A stretch of DNA of 64,000 bases from JBDSGC01 sp046594105 (GCA_046594105.1 JBKJQB010000195.1:1-64000); one strand, 5' to 3'; positions 53,236 to 62,040 are shown, numbered from the stretch's first letter. The notes: a model not told the origin generated them from the sequence alone. Translations and numbers: made by a program.

Positions 53236-55417
53236 TCTTCCTGCCGCAGTCCCCCTGATTGGCTTCGTTGCCGGCCTGGCCATCGGTCATCAGCTGGGCA
53301 CATCGATCGCGTTCTGTCTGGTCGCCGCGTTGCTCTGCGGGATGCGCAGGGTGCGCCTCGCGCTCCTGTGCCTGGCCATGGCCGGAGGGGTGGCCACTGC
53401 CGTTCATCGGGACGCCGTTCGCGCAGCTGACGATCAGACCCTCGCGTCGGTTCCGGCAGATCGCTTCGCGGTGGTCACCGCGCCGCTGAACCGCGATTGG
53501 GCGCGGAACGGCGAGAGCTTCATGCTCCGCTGCGATCGCTTCCAGGTGAGCGGTGAGGACATCCGTCGCTCCCTGACCATCTACGCGCGGTTTCCGCCGC
53601 CGCCGATCGGCATGAGCGGTTCCCTGCGCGCCGAAGGCTTCCTGCGTCGAAGTCTTCGCGGCGAGTCCACCCTCACCGTGAAATCTCCGACTCTGCTCGC
53701 CTACGGCCCCGACCTCGCGCCGTATCTGCCGGGCAGCTGGAATCGCGTTCTGATGATGCGTCTGCGTCCCCATGCGGAGCGCTTCCCGACCGAAGTCGCT
53801 CTGATCGAGGCGATCGCGCTCGGTCATGGCGAGCATCTCGCGGAAACGGTCCGCTCTGGATATCGTCGAGGCGGGACCTACCACCTGCTCGTGTTTTCGG
53901 GGCTGCAGATCGCCCTTGCGGCGCTGGTCGTCTCCGCCCTGCTGCGATGCCTTCACGCGCCGCGAATTGCCGATTGGGCACTATTGATCCTTTCGATCCT
54001 GGCGCCGCTCTTCATCGGGCCTTCGGCATCGGTATCGCGAGCTACGGTGGGACTGGGACTCTACGCGCTCTCGAGAATTCTGCATCGCCCCACCACCCTC
54101 GAGAATCTGTGGTGCATTGCGGCCCTGGTGCGACTGCTCGCCGTGCCCGGTGATCTGACTGAGGCGGCGTTTCATCTCACCTACGCCGGTTCGGGCGCCA
54201 TGCTGTTCATCGGCAAGCCTCTGGCTCGGGGGCGTTTCCGGTGGGGAGCATTCGCGGTCGCCGCGGAGCTTGCCATCACCCCTCTCACGCTCTTCCACTT
54301 CCACCAGTACGCGCTCGGCGGATCGCTGATGACGATCGTCATGACGCCGGTGGTCTTTCTCATGCTCTGCGTCTCGATGGCCACCTGCGTGTTTCCCTGG
54401 CCGGCGCTTTTCCATGCAGTGGGAGCGTTGCATTGGGTCTGTACCTGGTTGAACGCGGCAGTGGCAGGAATCTCCGGCTTCTTCGCTGCGCCCTCCGCCA
54501 CGATGCTCACCGGGGCGGCGGTCGCAGCGCTGATGGTCATTGCGTGGATGCGGGAGCGGTGGCGCGCGGCGGCCCTCCTGGCGATCTGCTGCGTTCCTCT
54601 GCTCAACGCGGCGGTGGTTGCCACAAGCGATGTGGACCGCCCGCAGTTGACGATCCTCGACGTGGGACAAGGGGACGCGCTGCTTCTGCGGACGCCCGGC
54701 CACGCGGTGCTGATCGATAGCGGAGGGCGGATCGGTGATGATCGTTTCGGAGAGGTAACGCTTCTTCCTCTGCTGCTCGACCGTGGAGTCCGTCGCCTCG
54801 ACGGCGCCATCCTGACGCATGCTCATCCCGATCATTGCGGCGGAATGCCGGCGGTGGTCTCGGAGCTCGGAATCGACGAGGGAGTCTGGATTTCGCCCCA
54901 TCGCTTCCGCGGACCGTGTGCGCAGAAGTTGCTCGAAGCCTGCGCCGTTCGAGAGGTCCCCCTTCATCTCGTTCACGGCGGAGAAGCGCGGAGTTTCGGG
55001 GGGATCGCCTTGCGCTTCCGGGTTGCCGGCCGACACTTCAAACGTTCCTCCGAAAACAACGGGTCGGTGGTGACCGAGGCGCAGATTGGACCGCGGAGGA
55101 TCCTGCTGACGGGAGATATCGAGGGGGAGGCTGAGGGAGCCCTGGTGGACGATCTGCGTGCCGCATCGATTCTCAAGGTGGCCCATCACGGGAGCCGGAC
55201 TTCCTCGACCGCGGCGTTGCTCGACGTGGTCCGTCCAGCGATCGCCCTGATCTCCTGCGGCCGCGGAAATCTCTTTGGCCACCCGCATCCCTCGGTGCTC
55301 GAAGCGCTGCGCAAACGGGGCATCCGGACCTGGCGGACGGACCGGAATGGCACCATCGACCTCCAGTTTCGGGGCGCCCACATCTTTGTGCACCCTGAAA
55401 TTGACACTCCTCGATGA
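53225..55417 (+). CDS. comEC: ComEC/Rec2-family DNA uptake channel
   Basis: This 730-residue inner-membrane protein is for single-stranded DNA transport in natural transformation. A DUF4131-like N-terminal part (to about 180), the competence domain with YHLLVFSGLQIALAALV (about 220) and several helices, and a C-terminal metallo-beta-lactamase-like domain (about 475-715) are visible. The last has VGQGDALLLRT, THAHPDHCGG and LKVAHHGSRTS. Three-domain forms like this often encode a nuclease. The GTG at 53225 lies inside the end of rlmD. No type IV pilus genes are in the window. Confidence 0.93.
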   Translation: MRDDLPAAVPLIGFVAGLAIGHQLGTSIAFCLVAALLCGMRRVRLALLCLAMAGGVATAVHRDAVRAADDQTLASVPADRFAVVTAPLNRDWARNGESFMLRCDRFQVSGEDIRRSLTIYARFPPPPIGMSGSLRAEGFLRRSLRGESTLTVKSPTLLAYGPDLAPYLPGSWNRVLMMRLRPHAERFPTEVALIEAIALGHGEHLAETVRSGYRRGGTYHLLVFSGLQIALAALVVSALLRCLHAPRIADWALLILSILAPLFIGPSASVSRATVGLGLYALSRILHRPTTLENLWCIAALVRLLAVPGDLTEAAFHLTYAGSGAMLFIGKPLARGRFRWGAFAVAAELAITPLTLFHFHQYALGGSLMTIVMTPVVFLMLCVSMATCVFPWPALFHAVGALHWVCTWLNAAVAGISGFFAAPSATMLTGAAVAALMVIAWMRERWRAAALLAICCVPLLNAAVVATSDVDRPQLTILDVGQGDALLLRTPGHAVLIDSGGRIGDDRFGEVTLLPLLLDRGVRRLDGAILTHAHPDHCGGMPAVVSELGIDEGVWISPHRFRGPCAQKLLEACAVREVPLHLVHGGEARSFGGIALRFRVAGRHFKRSSENNGSVVTEAQIGPRRILLTGDIEGEAEGALVDDLRAASILKVAHHGSRTSSTAALLDVVRPAIALISCGRGNLFGHPHPSVLEALRKRGIRTWRTDRNGTIDLQFRGAHIFVHPEIDTPR

Positions 55418-55429
55418 GCGGCTTAGAGT
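55401..55429 (+). promoter_or_regulatory. Consensus-like sigma-70 promoter inside comEC
   Basis: A perfect TTGACA (55401-55406) and TAGAGT (55424-55429) with a 17-base spacer stand 12 bases before the ATG at 55442. Initiation would give a leader of only about five bases. It would let the zinc-ribbon gene, miaA and the TPR gene be transcribed apart from comEC. Confidence 0.6.
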
Positions 55430-55441
55430 AACTTCCTCTCC

Positions 55442-55768
55442 ATGTCCTCCACACTTTTGCGCATCGGGCTGTGGATTCTGCTGATCGTGGTCTCGCTCTA
55501 CGTCATGCGGGAGACCTTCGAGACGGGGCCGTGGGTGGAGTATGTCTCGGCCAATCTCCTGCAGAAGGCGATCCTGCTCGGCTTGCTGGCCCTGGCGGGC
55601 GGCGTGGTTGCCCGGGTCCTGGAAAAAGGGCACAAGGTGGTCACCAAGAACCGCTGCGTGGTCTGCCGGACGCCCATTGCCTCCGGCGCCATCTACTGCC
55701 GCGCGCATCTTCGCGGCGTTCTGCACCGGGAAGAGGACCGCACCCACTTCACCCGGACCCGATCCTGA
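55442..55768 (+). CDS. Small membrane protein with C-terminal zinc ribbon
   Basis: The 108-residue protein has two hydrophobic segments (about 7-22 and 44-60) and a cytoplasmic tail. In that tail, CVVCRTPIASGAIYCRAHL gives a CxxC-x10-CxxH zinc site (about residues 73-90). I do not recognise a named family. It lies between comEC and miaA behind its own good promoter, and its TGA is 18 bases before the miaA start. A membrane-tethered nucleic-acid or protein-binding role is only an inference. Confidence 0.78.
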   Translation: MSSTLLRIGLWILLIVVSLYVMRETFETGPWVEYVSANLLQKAILLGLLALAGGVVARVLEKGHKVVTKNRCVVCRTPIASGAIYCRAHLRGVLHREEDRTHFTRTRS

Positions 55769-55785
55769 CGGAACCCGCTCCCGGT

Positions 55786-56709
55786 GTGCGTCGTCCGTGG
55801 ATCGTGATCGCCGGACCGACCGGCTCCGGCAAATCGGTCCTCGCTCTCAAGCTGGCGAAGGGTGTGGGCGGCGAGATCGTCAACTACGACTCCATTCAGG
55901 TGTATCGAGGATTCGACATCGGCAGCGCCAAGCCGAGCCTCGCGGAGCGGCAGGAGTCGCCGCATCACCTCTTCGACCTCGTGGACGCCGGGGAGGACTA
56001 CGACGCCTCCCGATTCGCCCGTGAGGCGTTGGGAGTGTGCGAAGAAATCGCCTCCCGCGGTCTCCGGCCGATTCTCACCGGCGGAACCTTTTTTTACCTG
56101 CGAGCTCTCCTTCAGGGACTTCCCTCGATGCCGGGAAGGGATGAAAACATTCGCGCCCGGCTCCGGCGGCTGGCTGCCCGCCCGCGGGGTCCGCAACATC
56201 TGCATCGGTGGCTCTCGAAGGTCGATCCCCGCAGTGGCGCGAAGGTCCCGCCGGGTGACCGGCATCGGGTGGAACGAGCGCTGGAGGTGTGGACGCTGAC
56301 CGGGCAGCCGATCTCGCAATGGGAAGCGCCTTCCTCTCAAAGCGACGGGAAGATCGCCGCGATCAGGATCGGACTTTCGCTGTCACGCGAGCGTCTGGTC
56401 CCTGCCCTGGAACGACGTGTCGATACGATGTACGCCTCAGGGCTGGTCCAGGAGACGGCCGGGCTCCTGCAGAAGTATCCGTCGGACGCGCGACCGTTTG
56501 CAGCGATCGGATACCGGGAGGCGGTGCAGGTCGTCCGCGGCCTGATCACGGAGGCGGCCGCGATCGCGGAAACGAAGAGGCGAACGCGCGGTTACGCCAA
56601 GCGACAGATGACCTGGCTGCGCTCGGAGCGCAATGTGCATTGGGTGGATGCCAGCGACCCGGAAGCCGCGCTGCAGGCCGCACTACGAGTGATCGAGGGA
56701 CAGGATTGA
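55786..56709 (+). CDS. miaA: tRNA dimethylallyltransferase MiaA
   Basis: The 307-residue enzyme prenylates A37 of tRNAs that read codons starting with U. The P-loop VIAGPTGSGKSVLA (about 5-18), NYDSIQVYRGFDIGSAKPS, ILTGGTFFYLRALLQG and RHRVERALEVWTLTG are characteristic. The C-terminal RRTRGYAKRQMTWLR is the tRNA-contact motif. The GTG at 55786 places the P-loop at the usual distance. Its stop overlaps the TTG start of the next gene (TTGA). Confidence 0.95.
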   Translation: MRRPWIVIAGPTGSGKSVLALKLAKGVGGEIVNYDSIQVYRGFDIGSAKPSLAERQESPHHLFDLVDAGEDYDASRFAREALGVCEEIASRGLRPILTGGTFFYLRALLQGLPSMPGRDENIRARLRRLAARPRGPQHLHRWLSKVDPRSGAKVPPGDRHRVERALEVWTLTGQPISQWEAPSSQSDGKIAAIRIGLSLSRERLVPALERRVDTMYASGLVQETAGLLQKYPSDARPFAAIGYREAVQVVRGLITEAAAIAETKRRTRGYAKRQMTWLRSERNVHWVDASDPEAALQAALRVIEGQD

Positions 56710-58010
56710 GCGTTCGACAGACAGTATTCGCCGCTGCTGCGGCGTTGGTCATGATCCGTTGCGCTTCCACCACGGCGCCGATGGCGCCCGCCGCTCCTTC
56801 GCGCGCGGAAGATCGATTTCTGATCGACCCGCGGATCGGGTACACGGTCCCGGTGGCGCCGTCGATCGTCAAGCGCTTCGATGCGGCGTGGCGGGCGTTT
56901 CTGTCCGGCGACGACGTCGTCGCCGAAAAGCGGCTGGCGGACCTCCGGACCAAGCAGCCGGACTACGAGCCTGCCCTTCTGGCGGGCGCGGCCATCCGTT
57001 TGCGCCGCGGGGATGTCGAGGCAGCTCGCGCGATCGTCGACGATCTCGTCGCGCGCCAGCCTGGCTACACCGCCGCACAGGTCTATCAGGCGGAGGTTGC
57101 CCTGGCCCGGAAAGAGGTCCGCCGCGCGTGGGAGATCGACCGGGCCGTGGCTGCTCGCGCGGGCGCGCCTCCCGAAGCGATCGAGCGCGCCGCCGCACTG
57201 CAGACGAAGGTGTTCGAACAGTTCTACAACGCAGCGCTGACCGCACCGGCCGACGAGGCCATCGTGCTGCTTCGCCAGGCCTTGCAGGTCAATCCGGCAG
57301 CGACCAGCGCGCGCGTCCTTTTAGCCGGGAAACTCGTTGCCCGGGGACGCTTCGAGGAGGCCAGACCGGAACTGGCGCCCGTTCTGGGAACCGCCGATGG
57401 AGAACGCCCCGAAGTGCAGGAAGCACTCGCCGAAATCGAAGTGAGCTCAGGCCAGTATCAGGAAGCCATCAATCGGTACGAGCGGCTCACCCGGCGCGGC
57501 GCCAACCCGCGCTACACGATCCGGCTGGATGAGATCAAGGGTCGCTTCGCCGAGGCCAACATGCCTCCGCAGTTCCGTCGGGCCGTTGAGAGCGACGCCA
57601 TCACCCGCGGGGATCTGGCAGTTCTGATGTACTGGAAAGTGTCATCGATCCGCTTTGCGCAGAATCTTGCGGCGCCGCCGATCGCCATCGATATCGGGGA
57701 GATCCCCGGTCGCGATGAGATCGTGCGGGCCATCGCACTGGGCATTTATCAGATCGATTCAGTGACGCGCAGGGTGAACCCGAACGCGCAGGTGAGCGCG
57801 AGGGACTTGACGCGCACGGCGGCGCGATTGCTGGTCCTGCGCCGCGCTCCATGCGCCGGCGGATCGGGCGCCGACATCGGAGACGGCCGCGCGCAGAAAG
57901 TTCTGTCGGGGTGTGTGATCACCGATCCCAGTCTGGCCGGCGCGGAGATGACGGTCAGCGGACGAACCGCAGCCAGCGTGCTCGATCAGGTTGACCGCGC
58001 TTTGAAATGA
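56706..58010 (+). CDS. TPR-type exported protein of unknown function
   Basis: The 434-residue protein has an N-terminal hydrophobic signal (TVFAAAAALVMIRCAS). The Cys could be lipidated, but Arg at -1 makes the lipobox poor. The middle (about 60-280) is made of tetratricopeptide-like helices, for example RGDVEAARAIVDDLVARQPGYTAAQVYQAEVAL and SSGQYQEAINRYERL. The C-terminal part (about 290-420) has ITRGDLAVLMYWK, an SLH-like phrase, and ALGIYQIDSVTRRVNPNAQVSARDL, consistent with an S-layer-homology-like module. A cell-envelope scaffold is plausible. Translation is coupled to miaA. Confidence 0.8.
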   Translation: MSVRQTVFAAAAALVMIRCASTTAPMAPAAPSRAEDRFLIDPRIGYTVPVAPSIVKRFDAAWRAFLSGDDVVAEKRLADLRTKQPDYEPALLAGAAIRLRRGDVEAARAIVDDLVARQPGYTAAQVYQAEVALARKEVRRAWEIDRAVAARAGAPPEAIERAAALQTKVFEQFYNAALTAPADEAIVLLRQALQVNPAATSARVLLAGKLVARGRFEEARPELAPVLGTADGERPEVQEALAEIEVSSGQYQEAINRYERLTRRGANPRYTIRLDEIKGRFAEANMPPQFRRAVESDAITRGDLAVLMYWKVSSIRFAQNLAAPPIAIDIGEIPGRDEIVRAIALGIYQIDSVTRRVNPNAQVSARDLTRTAARLLVLRRAPCAGGSGADIGDGRAQKVLSGCVITDPSLAGAEMTVSGRTAASVLDQVDRALK

Positions 58011-58022
58011 AGCGGGGAACGT

Positions 58023-58634
58023 TTAGAAAAGCGACAGCCTGGGGATGGCGAATCGCTCCCGGATGAGTCTTCGAAGGTTCGCCTGCTCTGTGCGCGATCG
58101 CGTGGCAGCGTCCAGTCGTGAAGTGTCTCCGAGCGAAGCGCGAATCTCTTCACGAAGCTGCTCGAGAATCTCCGGTGATCCCGCGGTCACGGCATCGAGC
58201 ATCTCGCCCTCCAGCTCCAGCAGCTTCTCTTCGATTCGGGGGACCGACCTTTCGGCCGCCAGGGTCCGAACGCGCGCCGCGAACGCCGCCACCGCCGCCG
58301 AACCTCGTTCCAGTTCTGAGGCCAGGGCGTCGAGGGCCACCTCGGGGGAGCTCTCCGGGACGGCCTCCGCGCCGCCGACATAGAGAGTCCTTCGCTCCGA
58401 CCACAAATCTTTGATCGCGTGCCGGCAGTAGCTCAGGCTGGAGATTGTCTTGCGCCGGCCGCTGGTCTCATTCCTCTCGAAAACGCTGTCGATGGCCTCG
58501 ATCACCACAGGCAGCGGAACGCCTTCGTCGTGCCACGATTTCATCAGCGCCCAGTCCTTGGCGGAGAGGATGAAGGGCGTTCCCCGGCGCAGGGCAAACT
58601 GCGCCTCGATCTCCTGAAAGTAGGCGTCCGGCAC
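58023..58634 (-). CDS. Conserved helical protein of unknown function
   Basis: This is a soluble protein of about 203 residues. The first 80 residues (AYFQEIEAQFALRRGTPF, then LSAKDWALMKSWHDEGVPL and VVIEAIDSVFE) follow a pattern I associate with uncharacterised acidobacterial and deltaproteobacterial proteins and resemble DnaD-like helical domains. The rest is highly charged helix, probably coiled coil (LERGSAAVAAFAARVRTLAAERS). The start is GTG 58634, or ATG 58679 with 15 more residues of unconvincing sequence. It converges on the TPR gene with 12 bases between stops. Confidence 0.75.
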   Translation of the reverse strand: MPDAYFQEIEAQFALRRGTPFILSAKDWALMKSWHDEGVPLPVVIEAIDSVFERNETSGRRKTISSLSYCRHAIKDLWSERRTLYVGGAEAVPESSPEVALDALASELERGSAAVAAFAARVRTLAAERSVPRIEEKLLELEGEMLDAVTAGSPEILEQLREEIRASLGDTSRLDAATRSRTEQANLRRLIRERFAIPRLSLF

Positions 58635-58646
58635 GGAGCCCGATGC

Positions 58647-58652
58647 TACAAT
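58647..58652 (+). promoter_or_regulatory. Candidate extended -10 box of the FHA-phosphatase gene
   Basis: TGCTACAAT (58644-58652) lies 30 bases before the ATG at 58683. No convincing -35 box is visible, as is usual with extended -10 promoters. Confidence 0.5.
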
Positions 58653-58682
58653 GGGTGCCCCATTTTTCCGGGAAATCATTTG

Positions 58683-60326
58683 ATGGTTACAGGTTCCGCG
58701 CACGCCGAGGTCACGATCTACTCCCCTCTGTTTTCGCCCTTCCGGCAGCAGCTGCAGGGCGCCAGCAATTCCATCGGGCGTGCCTCCGACTGCTCCATTC
58801 CCATCAAGGACCGCTACCTGTCGCGCAAGCACGCGGAAATCGTGGTAGCAGGCGGGGAGTGGGTTCTCAAGGACTGCGGCAGCGCGAACGGAACGTACAT
58901 CAACGGCTCGCGAGTGGAACGGGACCATCGCCTGCACAACGGCGACCGCATCCGGCTGGGCGACACCGAGATCCTTTTTGAGACCTCCGAACACAACACC
59001 GACCGCATTCTGGCGGTGGCCGATCGTCCGGCCAGCACCACCATCGCCATCCCCGTCCACGACAGCGACATCAAAGCGGATACCGGTGATCTGTCGCGGC
59101 TGAGGATCCTCAATCAACTGGCCCGCGAGCTGATCGAAGACCGTCCGATGGACCAGCTGTTCGGCTTCATCGTCAGCAGGGTCCTCGAGCACACCGGAGC
59201 GTCGCGGGCGGCCATCGGTCTGCTGGGGTCGGACGGTGAGTCCTTCTACAATGTCGAAGTCCGCAGGCAGGATCCCTCCGACACCTCGGAGCTGGTCATC
59301 AGCCGGACGGTCCTCGATGACGTAGTGAAGGCGAAACAGGCTCTGGCGTTCATGGACGTTTCCGGCGACGAGAAGCTCAGTCGTGCGCATTCGATCGTCA
59401 TGCAGGGAATCCGGGCCATCCTTTGTGCGCCGCTGACGATCGGTCCGAACGTGGTCGGCGTTCTTTACGTCGATTACCTTTTCACCCAGCGCGCGATCTC
59501 CGAGGAGGATGTGCGACTGGTGGCGCAGATCGCCCGGTTTGCCGCCATCAAACTGGAGACGACCCGCCTTCGCGACGAGGCCATGGAGAAGCGCTTCATC
59601 GATGAGGAGCTCAAGACCGCCTCAGCCATCCAGCGCGGATTGCTTTCCCCCGCGCCCACCGGGGTCGCCGGATACACCTTTGCCGCGGCCAATCACCCAT
59701 GCCGCACGGTCAGCGGCGATTACTACGATTTTGTGCTCCGGCCGGACGGAAAAATCTACTTTGTGATCGCCGACGTCAGCGGGAAAGGGATCACCGCCGG
59801 ACTGATGATGGCCGGGCTGCAGGCCTCTTTCCGGATCCTCTGCAAAAGCGATCCGTCGCCCGCGGAACTGGTCTCGCAGCTCAACGTCGCCCTCAAAGAA
59901 AATCTCCCGCAGTCGAAGTTCGTGACGCTGTTCCTCGGGCGCCTCGATACGCTGAGCGGTGCCGTGGAGTATGCGAACGCGGGACACACGCCACCCCTCT
60001 GGATCCGCGGCGACGGCGTTTCGGAACTTTCCGAGACAGACGTCGTTCTCGGCATTGTGACCCGTGCCGGATACAGCAACCGGACGTTGCAACTCGAACC
60101 AGGCGACGCGCTGGTTCTGTTCACAGATGGCGTGAGCGAGGCGGAGAACGATGATGGGGAAGACCTCGGCTCCCGAGCGATGGCCCCCGCCCTGGCCGCG
60201 CTGCACGGGGCTCCTGCCGGCGAGATCTCCGCGGCCGTGGAGCGGCAGGTGCTTCATCACGTCGGAGACTCCACGCTGGATGATGACGTGACCCTCGTCG
60301 TGGTCAGCCGCGATCAGCGGGCATAG
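58683..60326 (+). CDS. FHA-GAF-PP2C serine phosphatase (RsbU/SpoIIE type)
   Basis: This is a 547-residue soluble regulator. An FHA phosphothreonine-binding domain lies at about 20-100 (IGRASDCSIPIKDRYLSRKHAEI, GSANGTYING). A GAF domain follows at about 150-305 and a PP2C-type phosphatase at about 320-545. The phosphatase metal ligands are in VSGDYYDF and IADVSGKGITAGLMM, with YANAGHTPP, LFTDGVSEAEN and DDDVTLVVV also present. Such proteins dephosphorylate anti-anti-sigma factors. None is in the window, so the target is unknown. The last 13 bases overlap the convergent hydrolase gene. Confidence 0.93.
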   Translation: MVTGSAHAEVTIYSPLFSPFRQQLQGASNSIGRASDCSIPIKDRYLSRKHAEIVVAGGEWVLKDCGSANGTYINGSRVERDHRLHNGDRIRLGDTEILFETSEHNTDRILAVADRPASTTIAIPVHDSDIKADTGDLSRLRILNQLARELIEDRPMDQLFGFIVSRVLEHTGASRAAIGLLGSDGESFYNVEVRRQDPSDTSELVISRTVLDDVVKAKQALAFMDVSGDEKLSRAHSIVMQGIRAILCAPLTIGPNVVGVLYVDYLFTQRAISEEDVRLVAQIARFAAIKLETTRLRDEAMEKRFIDEELKTASAIQRGLLSPAPTGVAGYTFAAANHPCRTVSGDYYDFVLRPDGKIYFVIADVSGKGITAGLMMAGLQASFRILCKSDPSPAELVSQLNVALKENLPQSKFVTLFLGRLDTLSGAVEYANAGHTPPLWIRGDGVSELSETDVVLGIVTRAGYSNRTLQLEPGDALVLFTDGVSEAENDDGEDLGSRAMAPALAALHGAPAGEISAAVERQVLHHVGDSTLDDDVTLVVVSRDQRA

Positions 60327-61099
60327 CGGGCCAGAAAGTCCGCAAACAGTGGCTCGATCGCCGCGGACGCCGCAGAAAAGATTCGATCGGCGTGATAGTT
60401 CCCCGGGATGTCGATCACGTGCAGTTCCTTCGGCTCGTTCGCGGCCTCGTACAGTGCGACGGAATGCCGATGATGGACCAGCCAGTCGTTCTTCACATGC
60501 AGCAGGCAGAGGGGGAGGCGGACGTTCGCGATGTCGTCGAGCGCCCGGATCTTGGAGCTCCTCCGTACCCGCCAGTCGAACTTTGGCCGGCGCAGGACCT
60601 GCGAAAACGCAATGTGCCGATGGATGGTCAGCAGGTTGATCCTCGGCGCCAGCATCGAGAAATCGGCGACCGGGGATACCAGCAACAGCGCGGCGAGGGG
60701 CAGATCGGGATGGCGGGCAGCGGTGGACACGGCGACGGCGCCCCCGTAGGAAAAGCCGATCAGGACGAAGCGGTCGACCGCCGCCGTAGCGCGAAGGTCC
60801 GCGACCACTGCAGCGATATCGTGGTGCTCGTGGAGGTTGAACCCGTACGTCCCCTCGCTATCGCCGTGACCGCGCGGGTCGACCACCGCCGTGTGGTAGC
60901 CGGAGCTTTGGAGGTGGCTGGCCAGCCGGATCATGGAGGGGTGCTTCCGGTCGCGCCAGAAGCCGGGGATCACCACGATCGCAGAACGCGACGAGCCGTC
61001 GTACCGATCGTAGTGAATGTTTGTTCCATCGAACGAAGGGACTCTTCGCGAGGTGGGCGGTGCGGGGAGCGCAGGAACGAGGTGCGGAGTGCTTGACAT
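60314..61099 (-). CDS. Alpha/beta-hydrolase
   Basis: The 261-residue protein has the alpha/beta-hydrolase fold. HYDRYDGSSRSAIVVIPGFWRDRK is the oxyanion-side strand, DPRGHGDSEG follows, and the nucleophile elbow is LIGFSYGGAVA (Ser about 115). LCLLHVKNDWLVHH supplies the acid residue and NYHADR the likely His. It has no signal peptide. It resembles serine-aminopeptidase/lysophospholipase (Hydrolase_4) proteins; the substrate is unknown. It overlaps the phosphatase gene by 13 bases at the 3' end. Confidence 0.87.
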   Translation of the reverse strand: MSSTPHLVPALPAPPTSRRVPSFDGTNIHYDRYDGSSRSAIVVIPGFWRDRKHPSMIRLASHLQSSGYHTAVVDPRGHGDSEGTYGFNLHEHHDIAAVVADLRATAAVDRFVLIGFSYGGAVAVSTAARHPDLPLAALLLVSPVADFSMLAPRINLLTIHRHIAFSQVLRRPKFDWRVRRSSKIRALDDIANVRLPLCLLHVKNDWLVHHRHSVALYEAANEPKELHVIDIPGNYHADRIFSAASAAIEPLFADFLARYAR

Positions 61100-61124
61100 T
61101 GCCGGCGGCGTTGACGACTATAGC
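61093..61124 (+). promoter_or_regulatory. Possible promoter of the lipoprotein cluster
   Basis: A perfect TTGACA (61093-61098), overlapping the hydrolase start codon on the other strand, is followed by TATAGC (61119-61124). The 20-base spacer is longer than usual, so this is a weak call. Confidence 0.3.
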
Positions 61125-61198
61125 CCCTCGCGAGCAGGGCGTTCACATCTCCCCCTACAGCGGAAGTGCCATTCAACCCCCCCAGGAGCCTGATCACG

Positions 61199-61447
61199 AT
61201 GAAGAAGTGGCCCATTCCTGCGCTGGTGGCGCTGTTGGCAATCTGTCTGTGCGCGGGTTCCTGCAAGCGGCAGGAGAACGCGAACACCGATACCGCAGTC
61301 ACGGAAACGGGAGTGACGAGCGCGACCGTGGCCGCGGAAACGCTCACGGCAACGACGGCATCGAACTCAGCAGTGGTCCCCAACGCGACCACTGCGACGC
61401 TCACCCCGGCGGCAAGCCAGGGCACGCCGAGCAACACGACGAGGTAA
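61199..61447 (+). CDS. Small Thr/Ala-rich lipoprotein
   Basis: The 82-residue protein has a lipoprotein signal (PALVALLAICLCAGSC, Cys22) and a low-complexity mature part rich in Thr, Ala, Asn and Val (TATVAAETLTATTASN-like composition). The ATG at 61199 has AGGAG ten bases upstream. It resembles the two lipoproteins that follow in layout (CKxExNxNTDT after the lipobox) but lacks their Met residues and KKH end. No function is assignable. Confidence 0.72.
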   Translation: MKKWPIPALVALLAICLCAGSCKRQENANTDTAVTETGVTSATVAAETLTATTASNSAVVPNATTATLTPAASQGTPSNTTR

Positions 61448-61497
61448 GGCCCTGATGTCTCCATGCATGGTGTTGCCCCGATTTACGAACGAGAGTT

Positions 61498-61513
61498 ACC
61501 GGTCTCGACCGGT
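61498..61513. promoter_or_regulatory. Perfect 7-bp dyad, operator-like
   Basis: ACCGGTC and GACCGGT flank two bases in the 180-base gap before the second lipoprotein gene. The loop is too short for a stable RNA hairpin, so a dimeric regulator site is more likely than a terminator. A 10-base palindrome (CCATGCATGG) lies just upstream at 61461-61470. Confidence 0.35.
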
Positions 61514-61627
61514 GGTTAGAGATTCTCAACAGTTACGCAAGGAGGTGAGGTAGGCACCCCCCATCGACGATTTCAACAGCGTTACCGTCGAAGTTTCACG
61601 AATTCACGAAAAAAGAGGAAATACAAA

Positions 61628-61984
61628 ATGAAGAAGACAATCCTGGTTCTCCTGACCGTCGCTGCAGTGGCCGTGTTCAGTTTCGGTTGTAAGAACGAGA
61701 GCAACACCAACAACGTCACCGACACCGGTGCCGCGATGACCGACACGATGTCGTCGACCAGCAGCACGATGATGACCGACACCGCCGCCACCGGCACCAC
61801 CGGCACCATGAGCACCGACACGGCGATGGGAACCTCTACCTCCGCCATGCCGAGCGGCACCATGACCGACACGTCGGGCACGATGATGACGAGCACGACG
61901 GCGACGTCGACGTCCGGCACCACCATGACCACCACCTCGGGCACCACCGGCACCACCGTGATGTCGAAGACCAAAAAGCATTAA
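61628..61984 (+). CDS. Thr/Ser/Met-rich lipoprotein, paralogue 1
   Basis: The 118-residue protein has a lipobox signal (LLTVAAVAVFSFGC, Cys21). After CKNESNTNN, the mature part is made almost only of Thr, Ser, Met, Gly, Ala and Asp in degenerate TMSTDT/MTDTS repeats, and it ends SKTKKH. It lacks aromatic residues, so it is likely disordered. Abundant Met and Asp could bind copper or other metals, and abundant Thr/Ser could be glycosylated; both are inferences. AGAGGAA precedes the ATG and a strong terminator follows. Confidence 0.82.
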   Translation: MKKTILVLLTVAAVAVFSFGCKNESNTNNVTDTGAAMTDTMSSTSSTMMTDTAATGTTGTMSTDTAMGTSTSAMPSGTMTDTSGTMMTSTTATSTSGTTMTTTSGTTGTTVMSKTKKH

Positions 61985-62010
61985 GCAGTCTGATTTCGAT
62001 CAGGTTCGGA

Positions 62011-62040
62011 ACGCCCCGCCTCGTGCGGGGCGTTTTTTTT
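62011..62040 (+). terminator. Rho-independent terminator
   Basis: A 9-bp stem (62011-62019 with 62025-62033, ACGCCCCGC/GCGGGGCGT) with a 5-base loop runs directly into eight T (62033-62040), 27 bases after the lipoprotein stop. It is almost identical to the terminator after the next gene. Confidence 0.95.

Noticed and set aside
58635..58679. ATG 58679 as the start of the minus-strand unknown gene, only three bases from the divergent FHA-phosphatase ATG
   Set aside because: The 15 extra residues look non-conserved and would cover the phosphatase promoter; GTG 58634 begins just before the conserved-looking helix.
61582..61981. Minus-strand Val-rich and Gly/His-rich frames opposite the Thr/Met lipoprotein
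   Set aside because: They are reverse readings of ACC/ATG/GAC-rich codons. The plus frame has the signal peptide, lipobox, ribosome-binding site and terminator.
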